From NCBI GenBank assembly GCA_029261895.1, contig JAJDAK010000048.1:1-64000 (forward strand): a stretch of DNA of 64,000 nucleotides. The letters run 5' to 3'. The notes under the pieces were generated by a model. The model saw only the letters and a program-made list of their open reading frames with translations. It was not told where the DNA came from and searched no databases. The first letter of the stretch is position 1, and each line of letters begins with the position of its first letter. The DNA comes from Deltaproteobacteria bacterium. GTDB taxonomy: Bacteria > Myxococcota_A > UBA9160 > SZUA-336. The translations under genes and the position numbers were made by a program. Shown here piece by piece: positions 27,102-36,988 of this stretch.

Positions 27102-27859
27102 AGCAATGTCTCCTCAAGCCAAAGTGAAAGATCCCCAAGCCCGCCAAAATAGCGGTTGAGGAGGGTCAAGCTGTCGGTCGCGACCAAGATCCCAATTGCG
27201 ATCAAAAGCACACCGGAGGCGATTTCGACTTTGCGCATATGCTTCTTAATCACCCCAAAGACCTCAAAGAACTTATTCAGGCTGATCGCGGTAAGGAGAA
27301 ACGGAATCCCCAGACCCATGCTGTAACAGAACAGCAGCACGACACCTCGCGCGACCTGTTCCTCCTTCGCCGCCAACGCGAGAATGCCGGCAAGAATCGG
27401 CCCGATGCACGGCGTCCAGCCAAACGCAAAGGCCGCACCCAGCAGAAAGGTGCGAATGAAGCTGCCCCTCGACTGTACCGAGACGCGCTTTTCTTGATAG
27501 AGCCACGCGATTTTCAGCACGCCGGTGAGATGCAGGCCAAAAATAATGATGACGACGCCCGCAATATTGATCAGCGTAATCGTGGCACCGAAGATCACCA
27601 GCCGAAATTCCTGCACGAAACGCCCCACCGCTGTGGCCGACGCGCCACCCAGCACGAAGATCGTCGTAAAACCCGCAATGAAACTCAGGGCACCGAAGAG
27701 CACCTGGTTGCGTTGGGCGGTATCTCCAGCACTTCGCAACTGATCCACGCTGAGTCCAGAGACCATCGACATGTACGCCGGCATCAAGGGCATCACGCAT
27801 GGCGAAAGAAAGCTCAGCAAGCCCGCGACAAACGCCGCAAAGAGCGAAGTTTCATTCAT
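27098..27859 (-). CDS. ccdA: CcdA-like transmembrane thiol electron carrier
   Basis: A 253-residue integral membrane protein with about six helices. The hallmark FLSPCVMPLMPAYMSM and FGWTPCIGPILAGILAL motifs hold the two redox Cys that pass electrons from cytoplasmic thioredoxin to periplasmic TlpA/ResA-type proteins for cytochrome c maturation. Coupled to the TlpA gene by an ATGA overlap. The CNBD gene downstream may be part of the same transcript. Confidence 0.93.
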   Translation of the reverse strand: MNETSLFAAFVAGLLSFLSPCVMPLMPAYMSMVSGLSVDQLRSAGDTAQRNQVLFGALSFIAGFTTIFVLGGASATAVGRFVQEFRLVIFGATITLINIAGVVIIIFGLHLTGVLKIAWLYQEKRVSVQSRGSFIRTFLLGAAFAFGWTPCIGPILAGILALAAKEEQVARGVVLLFCYSMGLGIPFLLTAISLNKFFEVFGVIKKHMRKVEIASGVLLIAIGILVATDSLTLLNRYFGGLGDLSLWLEETLL

Positions 27860-27949
27860 GCTGCGATTCCTTCCATAGCTACCCGCTCGACTTCGAAGAA
27901 TTCAAAGTCGCCTCTGGGACCGTGTGTGAAATCGCCCGAACGAGTGAAG

Positions 27950-28282
27950 TTAGTACTGGTACGTATCCGCGTGCGGATCCCGCCCGGTAAAAACCAAGGC
28001 TCGTTCGCTCGTCAGGTGCTCGGGACTGACCACGTAATCTCCACGAACCGCCGGTTGAATGATCGCTCGCGCGACATCGCCCCGACCGCCCGTAATGAGA
28101 TACGCGCCGCCACCGATCAGGCTGCCGATCGTGGCGTAGAGGAACTTCGCCGTTCCATACCCGATCGTGCAAATCACGGCTGCCGTGCCGAGTCCGAACT
28201 CCGCCGCGGCATGCCGCTCTTTTGCTTGTGCCCCAACCGGCAACACCAGACAACACACTAATAGAATGACTTTCCATTTCAT
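27950..28282 (-). CDS. Small secreted or membrane protein with Gly-rich core
   Basis: A 110-residue protein. The N-terminal signal peptide (ILLVCCLVLPVGAQA) is followed by a hydrophobic Gly-rich segment (IGSLIGGGAYLITGG) and a conserved-looking C-terminus GDYVVSPEHLTSERALVF. It may sit in the envelope. It is separated from ccdA by 90 bp. I do not recognise a named family. Confidence 0.65.
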   Translation of the reverse strand: MKWKVILLVCCLVLPVGAQAKERHAAAEFGLGTAAVICTIGYGTAKFLYATIGSLIGGGAYLITGGRGDVARAIIQPAVRGDYVVSPEHLTSERALVFTGRDPHADTYQY

Positions 28283-28296
28283 GAGAGCGAAATAAA

Positions 28297-28458
28297 CTAA
28301 AAAACGCGGCGTGTGTCGAGGCGTAGCATCACTGGACCCTCATTTACGAGTTCAACTTCCCTATACGCCCAGAATCTTCCCGTGGTTACCGGCGGGCCTA
28401 AAGCGCCAATAGCGGCAATAAGCGGCTCGATCAGAGGCTTCGCAACCTCCAGCGCGGC
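28297..28458 (-). pseudogene. dtd: Remnant of D-aminoacyl-tRNA deacylase (dtd), C-terminal third only
   Basis: Reading the minus strand, 53 codons to the TAG at 28297 give AKPLIEPLIAAI, then TGRFWAYREVELVNEGPV, then LDTRRVF. This matches the DTD C-terminus (TGRFGAxMxVxLVNDGPVT-LD). An in-frame TGA lies immediately upstream of the similarity, and the dcd stop is 20 bp away, so the N-terminal two thirds, including the catalytic Ser-Gln motif region, are missing. It is too short to be functional. The fragment has no start of its own. Confidence 0.8.
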
Positions 28459-28477
28459 TCACCCGTTGACCACCGTT

Positions 28478-28990
28478 CTACGGGGATGTCTGTTGCGCGA
28501 ACTCGCCGCGATACACCGCATCGCCTTCGGTACGTTCCAGGACGATTTGACAGACGCGAAGACCCGGATGAATGGCGAGCGGCACCCCGGCGATGTTGCT
28601 CATTTCAAGCACCTGATGATTTGCGACACCGGGATGCACAAAACCGGAGGTCACGTGAACCATTAAACCCGCGCGGGCGATTCGACTGCGACCCTCGATC
28701 CATGCACAGAGGTTTGATGGCAGATAAATACGCTCCCGCGTAATCCCAAGAACGATCGCACCCGGTTCCAAGACGTAGTGATCCCGAATCTTGATCAATT
28801 CGGTTGCTTGGTTCAGATCGCAATTCCCCTGCAGGTGAACCGGACCGTTTGGCGCAGGCATCAAACGCAGTTCGTCACCCAGGTGTAGATCGATCGATGC
28901 CGCGCCAATCTGGTCATCGTTGAACGGTTCAATCCTCAGACGCCCGCTCTCGAGCTCTTTGCGGATTTCCGTTTCGGTCAAGACACACAT
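28478..28990 (-). CDS. dcd: dCTP deaminase
   Basis: A 170-residue trimeric-dUTPase-fold enzyme that deaminates dCTP to dUTP. DLHLGDEL, IEGRSRIARAGLMVHVTSGF, HQVLEMSN and HPGLRVCQI line up with E. coli Dcd; the residues aligning with Ser111, Arg115 and Glu138 are present. It is a little shorter than E. coli Dcd at the C-terminus. AGGAG lies 5 nt before the ATG. A dtd remnant follows immediately. Confidence 0.88.
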   Translation of the reverse strand: MCVLTETEIRKELESGRLRIEPFNDDQIGAASIDLHLGDELRLMPAPNGPVHLQGNCDLNQATELIKIRDHYVLEPGAIVLGITRERIYLPSNLCAWIEGRSRIARAGLMVHVTSGFVHPGVANHQVLEMSNIAGVPLAIHPGLRVCQIVLERTEGDAVYRGEFAQQTSP

Positions 28991-29055
28991 GGTCGACTCC
29001 TATCGATTCACTCGAATCGCTGGCGACATAAACGTCACCAACGTACGCTTGGGTC

Positions 29056-29877
29056 ATGCATCCATACTTCGACGCCGCCCTCCCTCACCTCTTCGGTCAT
29101 CGCGGTGCAAGTGGAGAGGCGCCAGAAAATACCTTGGTCGGCTTTGAGCGCGCGTGGCGCAGTGGCGTGCGTTATCTGGAGATGGATTGCCACGCGACCC
29201 GCGATGGCTGCATCGTGATCCATCACGACCCCGAGGTGGATCGCACCACGGATGGGAGTGGTCCGGTCGCGAAGCTATCGTTCAGCGAACTGCGTGAACT
29301 CGACGCGGGCCATCGTTTCTCCATCGATGGTGAAACGTATCCCTACCGCGCTCAAGGCATCCGCGTACCCAGCCTCGACGAAGTACTCAAACGCTTTCCC
29401 GAAGCCCGGATCAACTTGGAAATCAAAGGCACAGATCCTGGGTTCTGCCGCGACGTCGTACGTCTCGTGCAGAAAGCCGCCGCGACGGATCGCGTATTGC
29501 TCGCAGCCGCGGAAGACGATGTGCTCGAAGCCGTACGCAGACTCGATCCAAAGACTGCAATAGGCTCTTCTATTGGGGATATAGCTGCTTTTCTTAAAGC
29601 ATTCTCTGAAGATCGGCTAGAGGCTTTTCGGCCCGCGGGTCATGCGCTGCAAATTCCGCCGGCGTTTGACGGCCGCCCACTGGTCACCGAAGACAGCGTA
29701 AACGCGGCGCATCGCGTGGGACTCTTCGTGCATGTTTGGACCGTCAACGAGCCCGAAGAGATGCGTCGACTGCTGGAGCTCGGAGTCGATGGCTTAATGT
29801 CCGACTATCCGGCGCGCCTTATTCAGGCCGCGGAAGCTCACGCAGACGCCGCTCGGCCCAACGCGCCGCGGAGCTAA
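29056..29877 (+). CDS. Glycerophosphodiester phosphodiesterase
   Basis: A 273-residue cytosolic GDPD of TIM-barrel type. His15 (FGHRGASGEAPENT), the metal-binding Glu42 and Asp44 (LEMDCHATRDG) and His56-His57 (IVIHHDPEVDRTTDG) are the expected catalytic set, with LEIKG further on. It hydrolyses glycerophosphodiesters to glycerol-3-phosphate and alcohol. No signal peptide, as in UgpQ. No Shine-Dalgarno precedes the ATG. Its last 59 bp overlap the end of queG on the other strand. Confidence 0.92.
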   Translation: MHPYFDAALPHLFGHRGASGEAPENTLVGFERAWRSGVRYLEMDCHATRDGCIVIHHDPEVDRTTDGSGPVAKLSFSELRELDAGHRFSIDGETYPYRAQGIRVPSLDEVLKRFPEARINLEIKGTDPGFCRDVVRLVQKAAATDRVLLAAAEDDVLEAVRRLDPKTAIGSSIGDIAAFLKAFSEDRLEAFRPAGHALQIPPAFDGRPLVTEDSVNAAHRVGLFVHVWTVNEPEEMRRLLELGVDGLMSDYPARLIQAAEAHADAARPNAPRS

Positions 29878-30880
29878 TGCCTACGTCAGAGTCTTCGCAG
29901 TAACACGAGACCAGCGGCAATAGATCCGGATCCTTGAGATTCCCCGCCGCAATCAATGCATTGCGTCGCAAACCTTGAACCTTGGTGCGCTTCATCGAGG
30001 AATGCCGCAGTCGACGGCGAATCGCTTCATCATCGAGCTGGAGAAGTTCCGCGACATCGGGCGCGTGCCAGTCCGCGCGTGCGGCGAAACGTTTATCGGC
30101 TCCCGTGGGCCGCTTGGCGCGCTGATTCCAGGGACAAACTTCCTGACATAGATCACACCCAAAGACGTGATCCCCAATCCCCGCGCGATGGGTTTCAGGC
30201 ACCTCCCCGCGCAGCTCTATCGTGAGATAGGAAATACAACGTCGTGCATCCAAGACATACGGCTGGGGGAAACTATCGGTGGGACAAACCTCGAGACAGG
30301 CGCGGCAGCTGCCACAGTGATCGGTGATCGGTTCGTCGGCAACGAGTTCGAGATCGGTCAGGATCACGCCGAGGAAAAGATACGAGCCCCACTCGGGGTC
30401 GATGATGCAACTGTTCTTACCGATCCAACCCACGCCCGCCTTCGCGGCCAAGAGCCGTTCCGGAACCGGACCCGTATCGACGTAGCGCTTGAAGTGGGCG
30501 GTCGGCGCTTGCTCGGTCAGCCATGCTTCGAGCGCGTCGAGCTTTTCGCCAACAACATCATGGTAATCATCGCCCCAAGCGTAGCGTGAGACCCAAGCCG
30601 AACCGCCGGCTCGCGGAGCCCGCGAATCAGCCTGGTTCGTGTCATACGGAACCGCAGCCACGATGACGGAGCGCGCGCCGGGCAAGATCCGAGTCAAGTC
30701 GTCGCGGTCTTCAATCCGACGCTCGATGTAGGCCATTTCCGCCGCGTAGCCATTTGCGATCCAATCACGCACACGCTCCATCTCCGGATAACGCTGCACC
30801 GCAGCCACACCGACCCGGACGATTCCCAACAACGTTGCAGCCTCGCGCAGCTGCGCTTGGTCGAAAGCCGCGTCCGGCAT
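29819..30880 (-). CDS. queG: Epoxyqueuosine reductase
   Basis: A 353-residue cobalamin- and iron-sulfur-dependent reductase that makes queuosine from epoxyqueuosine in tRNA. The fold markers are RYAWGDDYHDVV, RYVDTGPVPERLLAAKAGVGWIGKNS, and two [4Fe-4S] motifs CGSCRACLEVCPTD and CDLCQEVCPW with CISY between. HEAT-like helices close the C-terminus. The start at 30880 has GGGAG 10 nt upstream; a longer frame adds 35 residues with no similarity to the family. It overlaps the convergent GDPD gene by 59 bp. Confidence 0.95.
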   Translation of the reverse strand: MPDAAFDQAQLREAATLLGIVRVGVAAVQRYPEMERVRDWIANGYAAEMAYIERRIEDRDDLTRILPGARSVIVAAVPYDTNQADSRAPRAGGSAWVSRYAWGDDYHDVVGEKLDALEAWLTEQAPTAHFKRYVDTGPVPERLLAAKAGVGWIGKNSCIIDPEWGSYLFLGVILTDLELVADEPITDHCGSCRACLEVCPTDSFPQPYVLDARRCISYLTIELRGEVPETHRAGIGDHVFGCDLCQEVCPWNQRAKRPTGADKRFAARADWHAPDVAELLQLDDEAIRRRLRHSSMKRTKVQGLRRNALIAAGNLKDPDLLPLVSCYCEDSDVGISSAARWAERRLRELPRPE

Positions 30881-30895
30881 TGCTACGTTACTCCC

Positions 30896-31501
30896 GTGAA
30901 AAAACTTCGTCTCTGCAGCGTGGTCGGAATCATCGCCCTCGTTAGCTCCGCGTGTGCCCATCAGGTTGTCGATACCTCGGCTCATGGAGCCCCATCATCC
31001 GCACCGAGCCAAGCGCCGGTCGCGATGACCGTCGCCCTCGGCCTTCGTGCGTTCGAGGGCAACGCACTTGATGGAGATGCGATTCTCGAACATTTCGTTG
31101 CAGAACTAAAGGGAGAGAGGCTCTTTCAAGGCGTGATGTATCCGATTCCGCCCGGTGCTGATCCCGTATGGGAACTCCAATTGCTCGGTCGCGGTCACGA
31201 CCTGGAACCGAATTCAAATTTCTGGAAAGCCTTCTTTGCATCCGCGCTGTTTCCTCTGGCCTTTGTATTCCATATGCGGAACGACTACACGCTTGAACTC
31301 CAGGCGATCTTGGTGCGTAACCAGGAAATCGTTCGAACCTATACCACCGAGTCCAGCGTCCAGTACAGCTATCAGATCAACGCCAATCAAACATTGATGC
31401 GTGTTGAGGGCGCCGAAATTCTCGTCGGCAATGCCATACGGGACCTGCTCGCACAAATCCGCAAGGATCGTGCGGCGATTCTGATTGAGAACGGAGATTG
31501 A
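30896..31501 (+). CDS. Putative lipoprotein of unknown function
   Basis: A 201-residue protein. A GTG start gives KKLRLCSVVGIIALVSSAC, a signal with a Cys lipobox-like site, followed by a Pro/Ser/Ala linker. One internal hydrophobic stretch (FFASALFPLAFVF) lies mid-protein. Residues 100-200 look alpha/beta, with TLELQAILVRNQEIVRTY. No strong Shine-Dalgarno is visible, and the start is only 15 bp from the divergent queG start, so an ATG at 30857 cannot be excluded. The TTG of trmL overlaps its stop. Confidence 0.65.
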   Translation: MKKLRLCSVVGIIALVSSACAHQVVDTSAHGAPSSAPSQAPVAMTVALGLRAFEGNALDGDAILEHFVAELKGERLFQGVMYPIPPGADPVWELQLLGRGHDLEPNSNFWKAFFASALFPLAFVFHMRNDYTLELQAILVRNQEIVRTYTTESSVQYSYQINANQTLMRVEGAEILVGNAIRDLLAQIRKDRAAILIENGD

Positions 31502-31962
31502 GCCGAGAAGATCTGCACGTCGTGCTCGTGTACCCAGAAATTCACTGGAATACGGGCAATATTGGTCGCTCTTCCCTCGCCGCGAGTGCACAGCTCCACC
31601 TCATCGAGCCACTGGGCTTTTCGCTCGACGATCGCCAGGTGAGACGCGCCGGCCTTGACTACTGGGCGCGTGTTCACCCCAAGGTCTGGTCCGCATGGGA
31701 TGTTTTTGAAGCGGAACTTCCCAATCTGGGGTCCCCGGTTTTCTTTTCCGCGGACAGCAAGAACGAGTTTTGGGATGTGGACTACCGTGGACCCTCGACG
31801 CTGATTTACGGCAGCGAATCCAGTGGACTACCACAGGAAATTCGCGAACGCTACGCCGACCGATTCGTCCGACTACCGATGCAGGATCCCGAGCTGCGCT
31901 CGCTGAACCTTTCAACCAGCGTCGCGGTCGTGCTCTTTGAAGCGTTGCGACAGCGTCGCTAA
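31498..31962 (+). CDS. trmL: tRNA (cytidine/uridine-2'-O-)-methyltransferase TrmL
   Basis: A 154-residue SPOUT (TrmH-fold) methyltransferase that methylates the wobble nucleotide of tRNA-Leu in TrmL of E. coli. Motifs are NTGNIGRSSLA (motif 1), LIEPLGF, LDYWARVHP, LIYGSESSGLP (motif 2) and SLNLSTSVAVVLFEALRQ (motif 3). The start is probably TTG at 31498, overlapping the upstream stop (TTGA); an in-frame GTG at 31522 would cut into the first strand. The stop codon overlaps that of the convergent CitE-like gene. Confidence 0.9.
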   Translation: MSREDLHVVLVYPEIHWNTGNIGRSSLAASAQLHLIEPLGFSLDDRQVRRAGLDYWARVHPKVWSAWDVFEAELPNLGSPVFFSADSKNEFWDVDYRGPSTLIYGSESSGLPQEIRERYADRFVRLPMQDPELRSLNLSTSVAVVLFEALRQRR

Positions 31963-32843
31963 TTCAACGCTTCCGCAAGCTCAACCATACGCCGTGCACG
32001 TTTTAAATGGGGTGCATCCACCATCTGGCCGTTAAAAGTAAACACGCCCTTCCCGGCTTGCTCATTCGCAACAAACGCTTCCAAAAGTTCTCGCGCTTCC
32101 GCGATCTCTGTGGCTGAGGGCGTAAAGGCTTCGTTCACGATCGGAATCTGATCGGGATGCAGCGTGAGTTTCCCAGTGAAACCCATCGCGGCGACCTCTG
32201 CGCATTCGCGTCGCAGCCCCTCCGAATCACGAATATCAACAAAGACTGAATCGAGCGGCTGAATGCCCGCAGCAGCCGCCGCAAGTAGTGTCATCGCACG
32301 TGCATAGCGGAAGACCTCGAGAAACTCACCGTCTTCATTCCGATTACTGCGCGCACCGATCTCCGCGGATAGATCCTCCGGACCCCAGGTTAAACTGTCG
32401 ACCCGAGAGGCCGCTGCAAGTTCCCGAATCGCGAGTACGCCCTGCGGTGTTTCTCCAGCCAGCACGATCAAACGGGTCGAGCCCTTGTCGATGCCTAATT
32501 TCTTTTCGAGTGCATCGAGCTTGGTTGCGATCTCGCCGAGTTCGATGGCGGCGCGGGCTTTGGGTACCAGGATCGCGTCGGGCGCGAACTCGAGTACGGA
32601 TTCGAGATCATCCCAACCCCAAGGCGAGTCAATCGCATTTATGCGCACGATGCGCTCCTGTCGACCGAAATCGATGTCACGGAGCCAAGCGGTGACGGTA
32701 TCGCGTACGGTTCCCTTATTGGCAGCGGTGACGGAATCTTCAAGATCAAGAATCAAACTATCGGCTTCAAAGCCGAGCGCTTTCCGAAGCATCTTCTCGT
32801 TGCCGGCCGGAACGAAGTGCGCCGAGCGACGTGGACGACTCAC
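31959..32843 (-). CDS. CitE/HpcH-HpaI-like CoA-ester lyase
   Basis: A 294-residue TIM-barrel lyase of the CitE group: RRSAHFVPAGNEKML, ADSLILDLEDSVTAANK with acidic metal ligands, VRINAIDSPWGWDDL, ETPQGVLAIRELAAAS, LTWGPEDLSAEIGA and GFTGKLTLHPDQIPIVNEAF. These enzymes cleave or form malyl-CoA, beta-methylmalyl-CoA or citramalyl-CoA; the exact substrate is not decided by sequence. The ATG overlaps the MaoC gene stop by 4 nt, so a hydratase-lyase pair is likely. Confidence 0.85.
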   Translation of the reverse strand: MSRPRRSAHFVPAGNEKMLRKALGFEADSLILDLEDSVTAANKGTVRDTVTAWLRDIDFGRQERIVRINAIDSPWGWDDLESVLEFAPDAILVPKARAAIELGEIATKLDALEKKLGIDKGSTRLIVLAGETPQGVLAIRELAAASRVDSLTWGPEDLSAEIGARSNRNEDGEFLEVFRYARAMTLLAAAAAGIQPLDSVFVDIRDSEGLRRECAEVAAMGFTGKLTLHPDQIPIVNEAFTPSATEIAEARELLEAFVANEQAGKGVFTFNGQMVDAPHLKRARRMVELAEALN

Positions 32844-33295
32844 GCGCTTCCCTGCCGTAGCATCATCGCGCCACGGCGGCAGGTCAACACGGTTTCGCCG
32901 CGTTGATTCTTGGCACGGTGCTCAAAGGTTACGATGCCCCATTCGGGTTTGGACTTTGATTCCCGTTTAGCCACGACTTCGGTTTCGGAATACAAGGTAT
33001 CGCCGATGAAGACGGGTTTGGGGAACTTCACCTCTTCGAAACCAAGATTGCCGACGGTGGTCCCAAGCGTGGTATCGCCAACCGACACACCCACCACAAT
33101 GCCGAGCGTGAAAATACTATTCACCAAACGCTGGCCGAAGTGCGATTTGGCCGCAAACTCAGCATCCAAATGGAGTGGCTGCGGGTTTAGCGTCATGGTC
33201 GAAAACAGCAGGTTATCGGTTTCCGTCATGGTGCGACCCGGTTGGTGGGCAAACACATCGCCGACATTCAATTCCTCGAAGTATTTGCCCGCCAC
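32840..33295 (-). CDS. MaoC-family (R)-hydratase/dehydratase
   Basis: A 151-residue hot-dog fold protein with the MaoC catalytic pattern TETDNLLFSTMTLNPQPLHLD (Asp/His) and a conserved VFIGDTLYSETEV region. The similarity is closest in style to mesaconyl-CoA hydratase, which would suit the adjacent CitE-like lyase, but this is inference. The GTG start has GAGGAG upstream. It begins 9 bp after the metH stop, so is in the metH operon. Confidence 0.85.
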   Translation of the reverse strand: MAGKYFEELNVGDVFAHQPGRTMTETDNLLFSTMTLNPQPLHLDAEFAAKSHFGQRLVNSIFTLGIVVGVSVGDTTLGTTVGNLGFEEVKFPKPVFIGDTLYSETEVVAKRESKSKPEWGIVTFEHRAKNQRGETVLTCRRGAMMLRQGSA

Positions 33296-33304
33296 GAGAA
33301 CTCC

Positions 33305-36300
33305 TCAGCGATTTTCGGCGTCGGGATCGTACGATAAATTCGGTCGCAGCCAACGCTCGACCGATTCAAGCGTTTCGCCGCTACGCTTCGCGTAGTCCAC
33401 GACCTGATCCCGGCCGATCCAACCCACGTTGAAGTAGCGACTCTCGGGATGCGCGAAGTACAAACCCGAGACGCTCGCGGCCGGAGTCATCGCGCAGGAT
33501 TCAGTGAGATCGATACCGAACTCGGAGGGTTCGAGCAGCTTGAACAGCCTGTGCTTCAGACTGTGATCCGGGCATGCGGGATAACCAAACGCCGGCCGAA
33601 TACCGCGATACTTCTCGTCCACCAACGCCTGTTTGGATACAGGCGCTTTCTCATAGCCCCATTCTTGACGCGCACGCTCGTGGAGATACTCGGCAAAGGC
33701 TTCCGCGAGTCGATCCGCCAAGGCTTTCACCATGATGGCGTTGTAGTCGTCCTGCTTCGCCTCGAACTCCGCCACCAACACATCCGCACCAATACCCGCC
33801 GTCACCGCGAACGCCCCAAGCGTGTCCACGCGTCCGGAGTCGCGCGGCGCGATGAAATCACTCAGGCAGTACTGCGGTCGACCGTCTTCCTTCGGCGCCT
33901 GCTGGCGCAACATCGGGAAGCGGTAGATCTCCCGCGGCGCCTTCTCATCTTCGTAGAGCACGATATCGTCGCCATCACTCTGCGCCGGCCAAAATCCGTA
34001 TACACCGTGCGCCTGCAGTTTCTTGCCTTTGACGATGCGTTCGAGCAGCGTGGTGGCGTTTTCATATAACTCGCGCGCAGCCGCTCCGTGTTCAGGATGG
34101 TCGAAAATCTTCGGGAACTTCCCTTTCAACTCCCACGCAGAAAAGAAGTACGTCCAATCGATGTACTCCACCAGGCGGCCTAGATCGACATTCTCCAAGA
34201 CACGGCGGCCCCGAAACTGTGGTTCGGATAGCTCTGCCGCCGCCCAATCAACCTTAAAGCGTTGCTTGAAGGCCTCGTTGGTGGAGAGCAATGGTTTCTC
34301 TGATCGCCGTCGATATACCGCCTGTAAGCGCTCCTCGTTTTCGCCGAGCTTCTGATCCAATATCTTCTTGCGCTCGGGATTGAGTAGATCCGACACCACA
34401 CCCACGACACGCGACGCATCTATGACATGCACCGTGCTCTCGTGATACTCGGGTGAGATCTTCACCGCGGTATGTTGCTTACTCGTGGTCGCACCACCGA
34501 TCAACAGCGGGAGCTTAATGTCCTGGCGCTGCATCTCTTTCGCGACGTGCACCATTTCATCCAGTGATGGCGTGATCAATCCGCTCAGGCCGATGAGATC
34601 CGCTCCTTCGGCCAGCGCGGTTTTTAGAATTTTCTCGCAGGTCACCATCACACCGAGATCGACGACCTCGTAGTTGTTGCAGCCGAGCACAACGCCGACG
34701 ATGTTTTTTCCAATATCGTGAACATCGCCTTTCACCGTCGCCATCACGATCTTGCCCTGGGTGGACTTGCCACCTCCGGCCTTCTCCGCATCCATAAACG
34801 GTTCGAGATGTGCAACCGCACGCTTCATCACGCGTGCGCTCTTCACGACCTGAGGCAGGAACATTTTACCGGCGCCAAAGAGATCACCCACGATCTTCAT
34901 GCCATCCATCAACGGCCCTTCAATCACGTCGAGCGGACGGTCATGAGCAAGCCGCGCTTCTTCGGTATCCTCATCGATGAAATCGACAACGCCGTTGACG
35001 AGCGCATGACTGAGGCGTGCCTGAACGCTGCCTTCGCGCCAGCTTAGGTCGACCTCTCGCTTGCGTCCGCCACCTTTGACCGTCTCAGCAAACTCGACCA
35101 TGCGTTCCGTCGCGTCGGCACGACGATCGAAGAGAATATCTTCCACATGCTCCAGCAAGTCGGCTGGAATCTCGTCGTACGGAATCAACTGTCCCGCGTT
35201 CACAATTCCCATGTCCATACCGGCTTGGACGGCGTGGTAGAGAAATGCTGAATGGATCGCTTCGCGTACCGCATCGTTACCTCGAAACGAAAAACTCAGA
35301 TTGCTCACACCACCGCTGATCTTTGTTCCTGGACAGGTCTCCTTGATGACCTTGGTCGCTTCAATGAATTCGAGCGCATAACGATTGTGTTCATCGATAC
35401 CGGTTGCGATCGCCAGAATATTCGGGTCGAAGATGATGTCGGTCGGAGCAAAATCCAACTTCTCGGTGAGCAGACGAAATGCCCGCTGGCAGATCTCGAC
35501 TTTGCGTGCCGCAGTATCCGCCTGCCCCACTTCATCAAACGCCATCACAACCACGGCAGCGCCGTAGCGTTGAATGACCCGAGCCTTGTCGAGAAAATCC
35601 GCTTCACCTTCCTTGAGGCTGATGGAGTTCACCACGCCCTTGCCCTGCACACACTTGAGTCCAGCTTCGATCACCGACCACTTCGAGCTATCGACCACGA
35701 TAGGCACGCGAGAGATCTCGGGTTCGGACGCAATGAGATTCAGAAACTCGACCATCGCCGCTTCCGAATCGAGCATTCCCTCATCCATGTTGATATCGAT
35801 CAAGTTGGCGCCACCTCGCACTTGATCCAATGCGACTTCCAACGCGGTATCGAGCTTTCCATTCAGAATCAGCTTGGCGAAGCGACGTGAGCCGGTCACG
35901 TTCGTCCGCTCGCCGATCATGCAGAAATTCGAATCGTCACGCAGCGTCATGCGTTCCAGGCCTGATAGCACCGTCAACGCCTTCAACTCTGGACGTACAC
36001 GCGGCGCGATGTCTTTAACCTGCCGCGCCACCTCAGCAATATGCGCTTCGGTGGTGCCACAGCAGCCACCGACAATGTTCACGAGTCCGCTCTCCGCAAA
36101 CTCGCGAATCAGCGAGCCGGTATCTTCTGGCGCTTCATCGTAATCGCCGAACGCGTTGGGCAAACCGGCATTCGGATAGCAATGAATGTATGCACCTGAA
36201 ATGGCCGACAGTTCCTCGATGTACGGTCGCATCTCGCGCGCCCCAAGCGCGCAGTTGACACCCACCGCGAGTGGTTTGGCATGTTCAATGGAGGTCCAAA

Positions 36301-36988
36301 ACGCATCGACCGTTTGCCCCGAGAGCGTGCGACCGCTCTGATCTGTGATCGTCACCGAAATCATCAATGGCAGATCGGTTTTCGTCTCGTCGAAGTATTC
36401 CTGAATCGCGACAATCGCGGCCTTGGCGTTCAACGTATCGAAGATGGTTTCAACCAGCAGCAGGTCTACCCCACCATCAACCAGGCCACGCACCTGTTCG
36501 CGATACGCATCTCGTAGCTCATCAAAGTTAACCGACCTGAAACCTGGTTTGTTTACATCTGGCGAAATCGACAGCGTCTTATTCGTGGGACCCATACCAC
36601 CGGCAACAAAACGCGGTTTACTCGGGTCGCGCGCAGTCACTTCGTCGCAGACTCGCTTGGCGATCTTTGCTGCTTCAACGTTGATCTCATAAACCTCCGC
36701 TTCAAGCCCGTAGTCGGCTTGGGCGATAGAGGTCGCGCTAAAGGTATCGGTTTCGATGATGTCTGCGCCCGCTTCAAGATAGTCTCGATGGATGCGCTCG
36801 ATCACATCGGGGCGCGTCAACACCAAGACATCGCCGTTGCCTTTGAGGTCACGCGGATGCGCTCGAAAACGCTCGCCACGATAATCGATTTCCTCCAGGC
36901 CCTGGCGCTGCAACATGCTCCCCATCGCGCCATCCAGGATCAGGATCCGCTCAGCGAGCAGCGCTTCCAATTCAGATCTTCGATTCAT
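33305..36988 (-). CDS. metH: Cobalamin-dependent methionine synthase
   Basis: A 1227-residue full-length MetH. Domains in order: homocysteine-binding (LDGAMGSML, with the zinc Cys motif [10 protein letters not shown]), pterin-binding ([27 protein letters not shown]), cap, B12-binding ([10 protein letters not shown] with the cobalt-ligating His; [11 protein letters not shown]), and the C-terminal SAM-binding activation domain ending near [13 protein letters not shown]. It transfers a methyl group from methyltetrahydrofolate to homocysteine. The start at 36988 has GGAGATCAAA upstream. Its ATG overlaps the ArsR-methyltransferase gene by 4 nt. The longer frame is rejected since it lies inside that gene. 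Confidence 0.97.
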   Translation of the reverse strand: MNRRSELEALLAERILILDGAMGSMLQRQGLEEIDYRGERFRAHPRDLKGNGDVLVLTRPDVIERIHRDYLEAGADIIETDTFSATSIAQADYGLEAEVYEINVEAAKIAKRVCDEVTARDPSKPRFVAGGMGPTNKTLSISPDVNKPGFRSVNFDELRDAYREQVRGLVDGGVDLLLVETIFDTLNAKAAIVAIQEYFDETKTDLPLMISVTITDQSGRTLSGQTVDAFWTSIEHAKPLAVGVNCALGAREMRPYIEELSAISGAYIHCYPNAGLPNAFGDYDEAPEDTGSLIREFAESGLVNIVGGCCGTTEAHIAEVARQVKDIAPRVRPELKALTVLSGLERMTLRDDSNFCMIGERTNVTGSRRFAKLILNGKLDTALEVALDQVRGGANLIDINMDEGMLDSEAAMVEFLNLIASEPEISRVPIVVDSSKWSVIEAGLKCVQGKGVVNSISLKEGEADFLDKARVIQRYGAAVVVMAFDEVGQADTAARKVEICQRAFRLLTEKLDFAPTDIIFDPNILAIATGIDEHNRYALEFIEATKVIKETCPGTKISGGVSNLSFSFRGNDAVREAIHSAFLYHAVQAGMDMGIVNAGQLIPYDEIPADLLEHVEDILFDRRADATERMVEFAETVKGGGRKREVDLSWREGSVQARLSHALVNGVVDFIDEDTEEARLAHDRPLDVIEGPLMDGMKIVGDLFGAGKMFLPQVVKSARVMKRAVAHLEPFMDAEKAGGGKSTQGKIVMATVKGDVHDIGKNIVGVVLGCNNYEVVDLGVMVTCEKILKTALAEGADLIGLSGLITPSLDEMVHVAKEMQRQDIKLPLLIGGATTSKQHTAVKISPEYHESTVHVIDASRVVGVVSDLLNPERKKILDQKLGENEERLQAVYRRRSEKPLLSTNEAFKQRFKVDWAAAELSEPQFRGRRVLENVDLGRLVEYIDWTYFFSAWELKGKFPKIFDHPEHGAAARELYENATTLLERIVKGKKLQAHGVYGFWPAQSDGDDIVLYEDEKAPREIYRFPMLRQQAPKEDGRPQYCLSDFIAPRDSGRVDTLGAFAVTAGIGADVLVAEFEAKQDDYNAIMVKALADRLAEAFAEYLHERARQEWGYEKAPVSKQALVDEKYRGIRPAFGYPACPDHSLKHRLFKLLEPSEFGIDLTESCAMTPAASVSGLYFAHPESRYFNVGWIGRDQVVDYAKRSGETLESVERWLRPNLSYDPDAENR

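Noticed and set aside
27239..28261. A 340-residue plus-strand frame across ccdA and its neighbour
   Set aside because: The minus strand codes for an intact CcdA with both Cys motifs; the plus frame is Arg/His/Asn-rich and spans two genes.
27879..28277. A 132-residue minus-strand frame overlapping the small secreted protein in another frame
   Set aside because: The overlapping 110-residue frame has a signal peptide and sensible composition. This one is Arg/Ser/Gly-rich without features.
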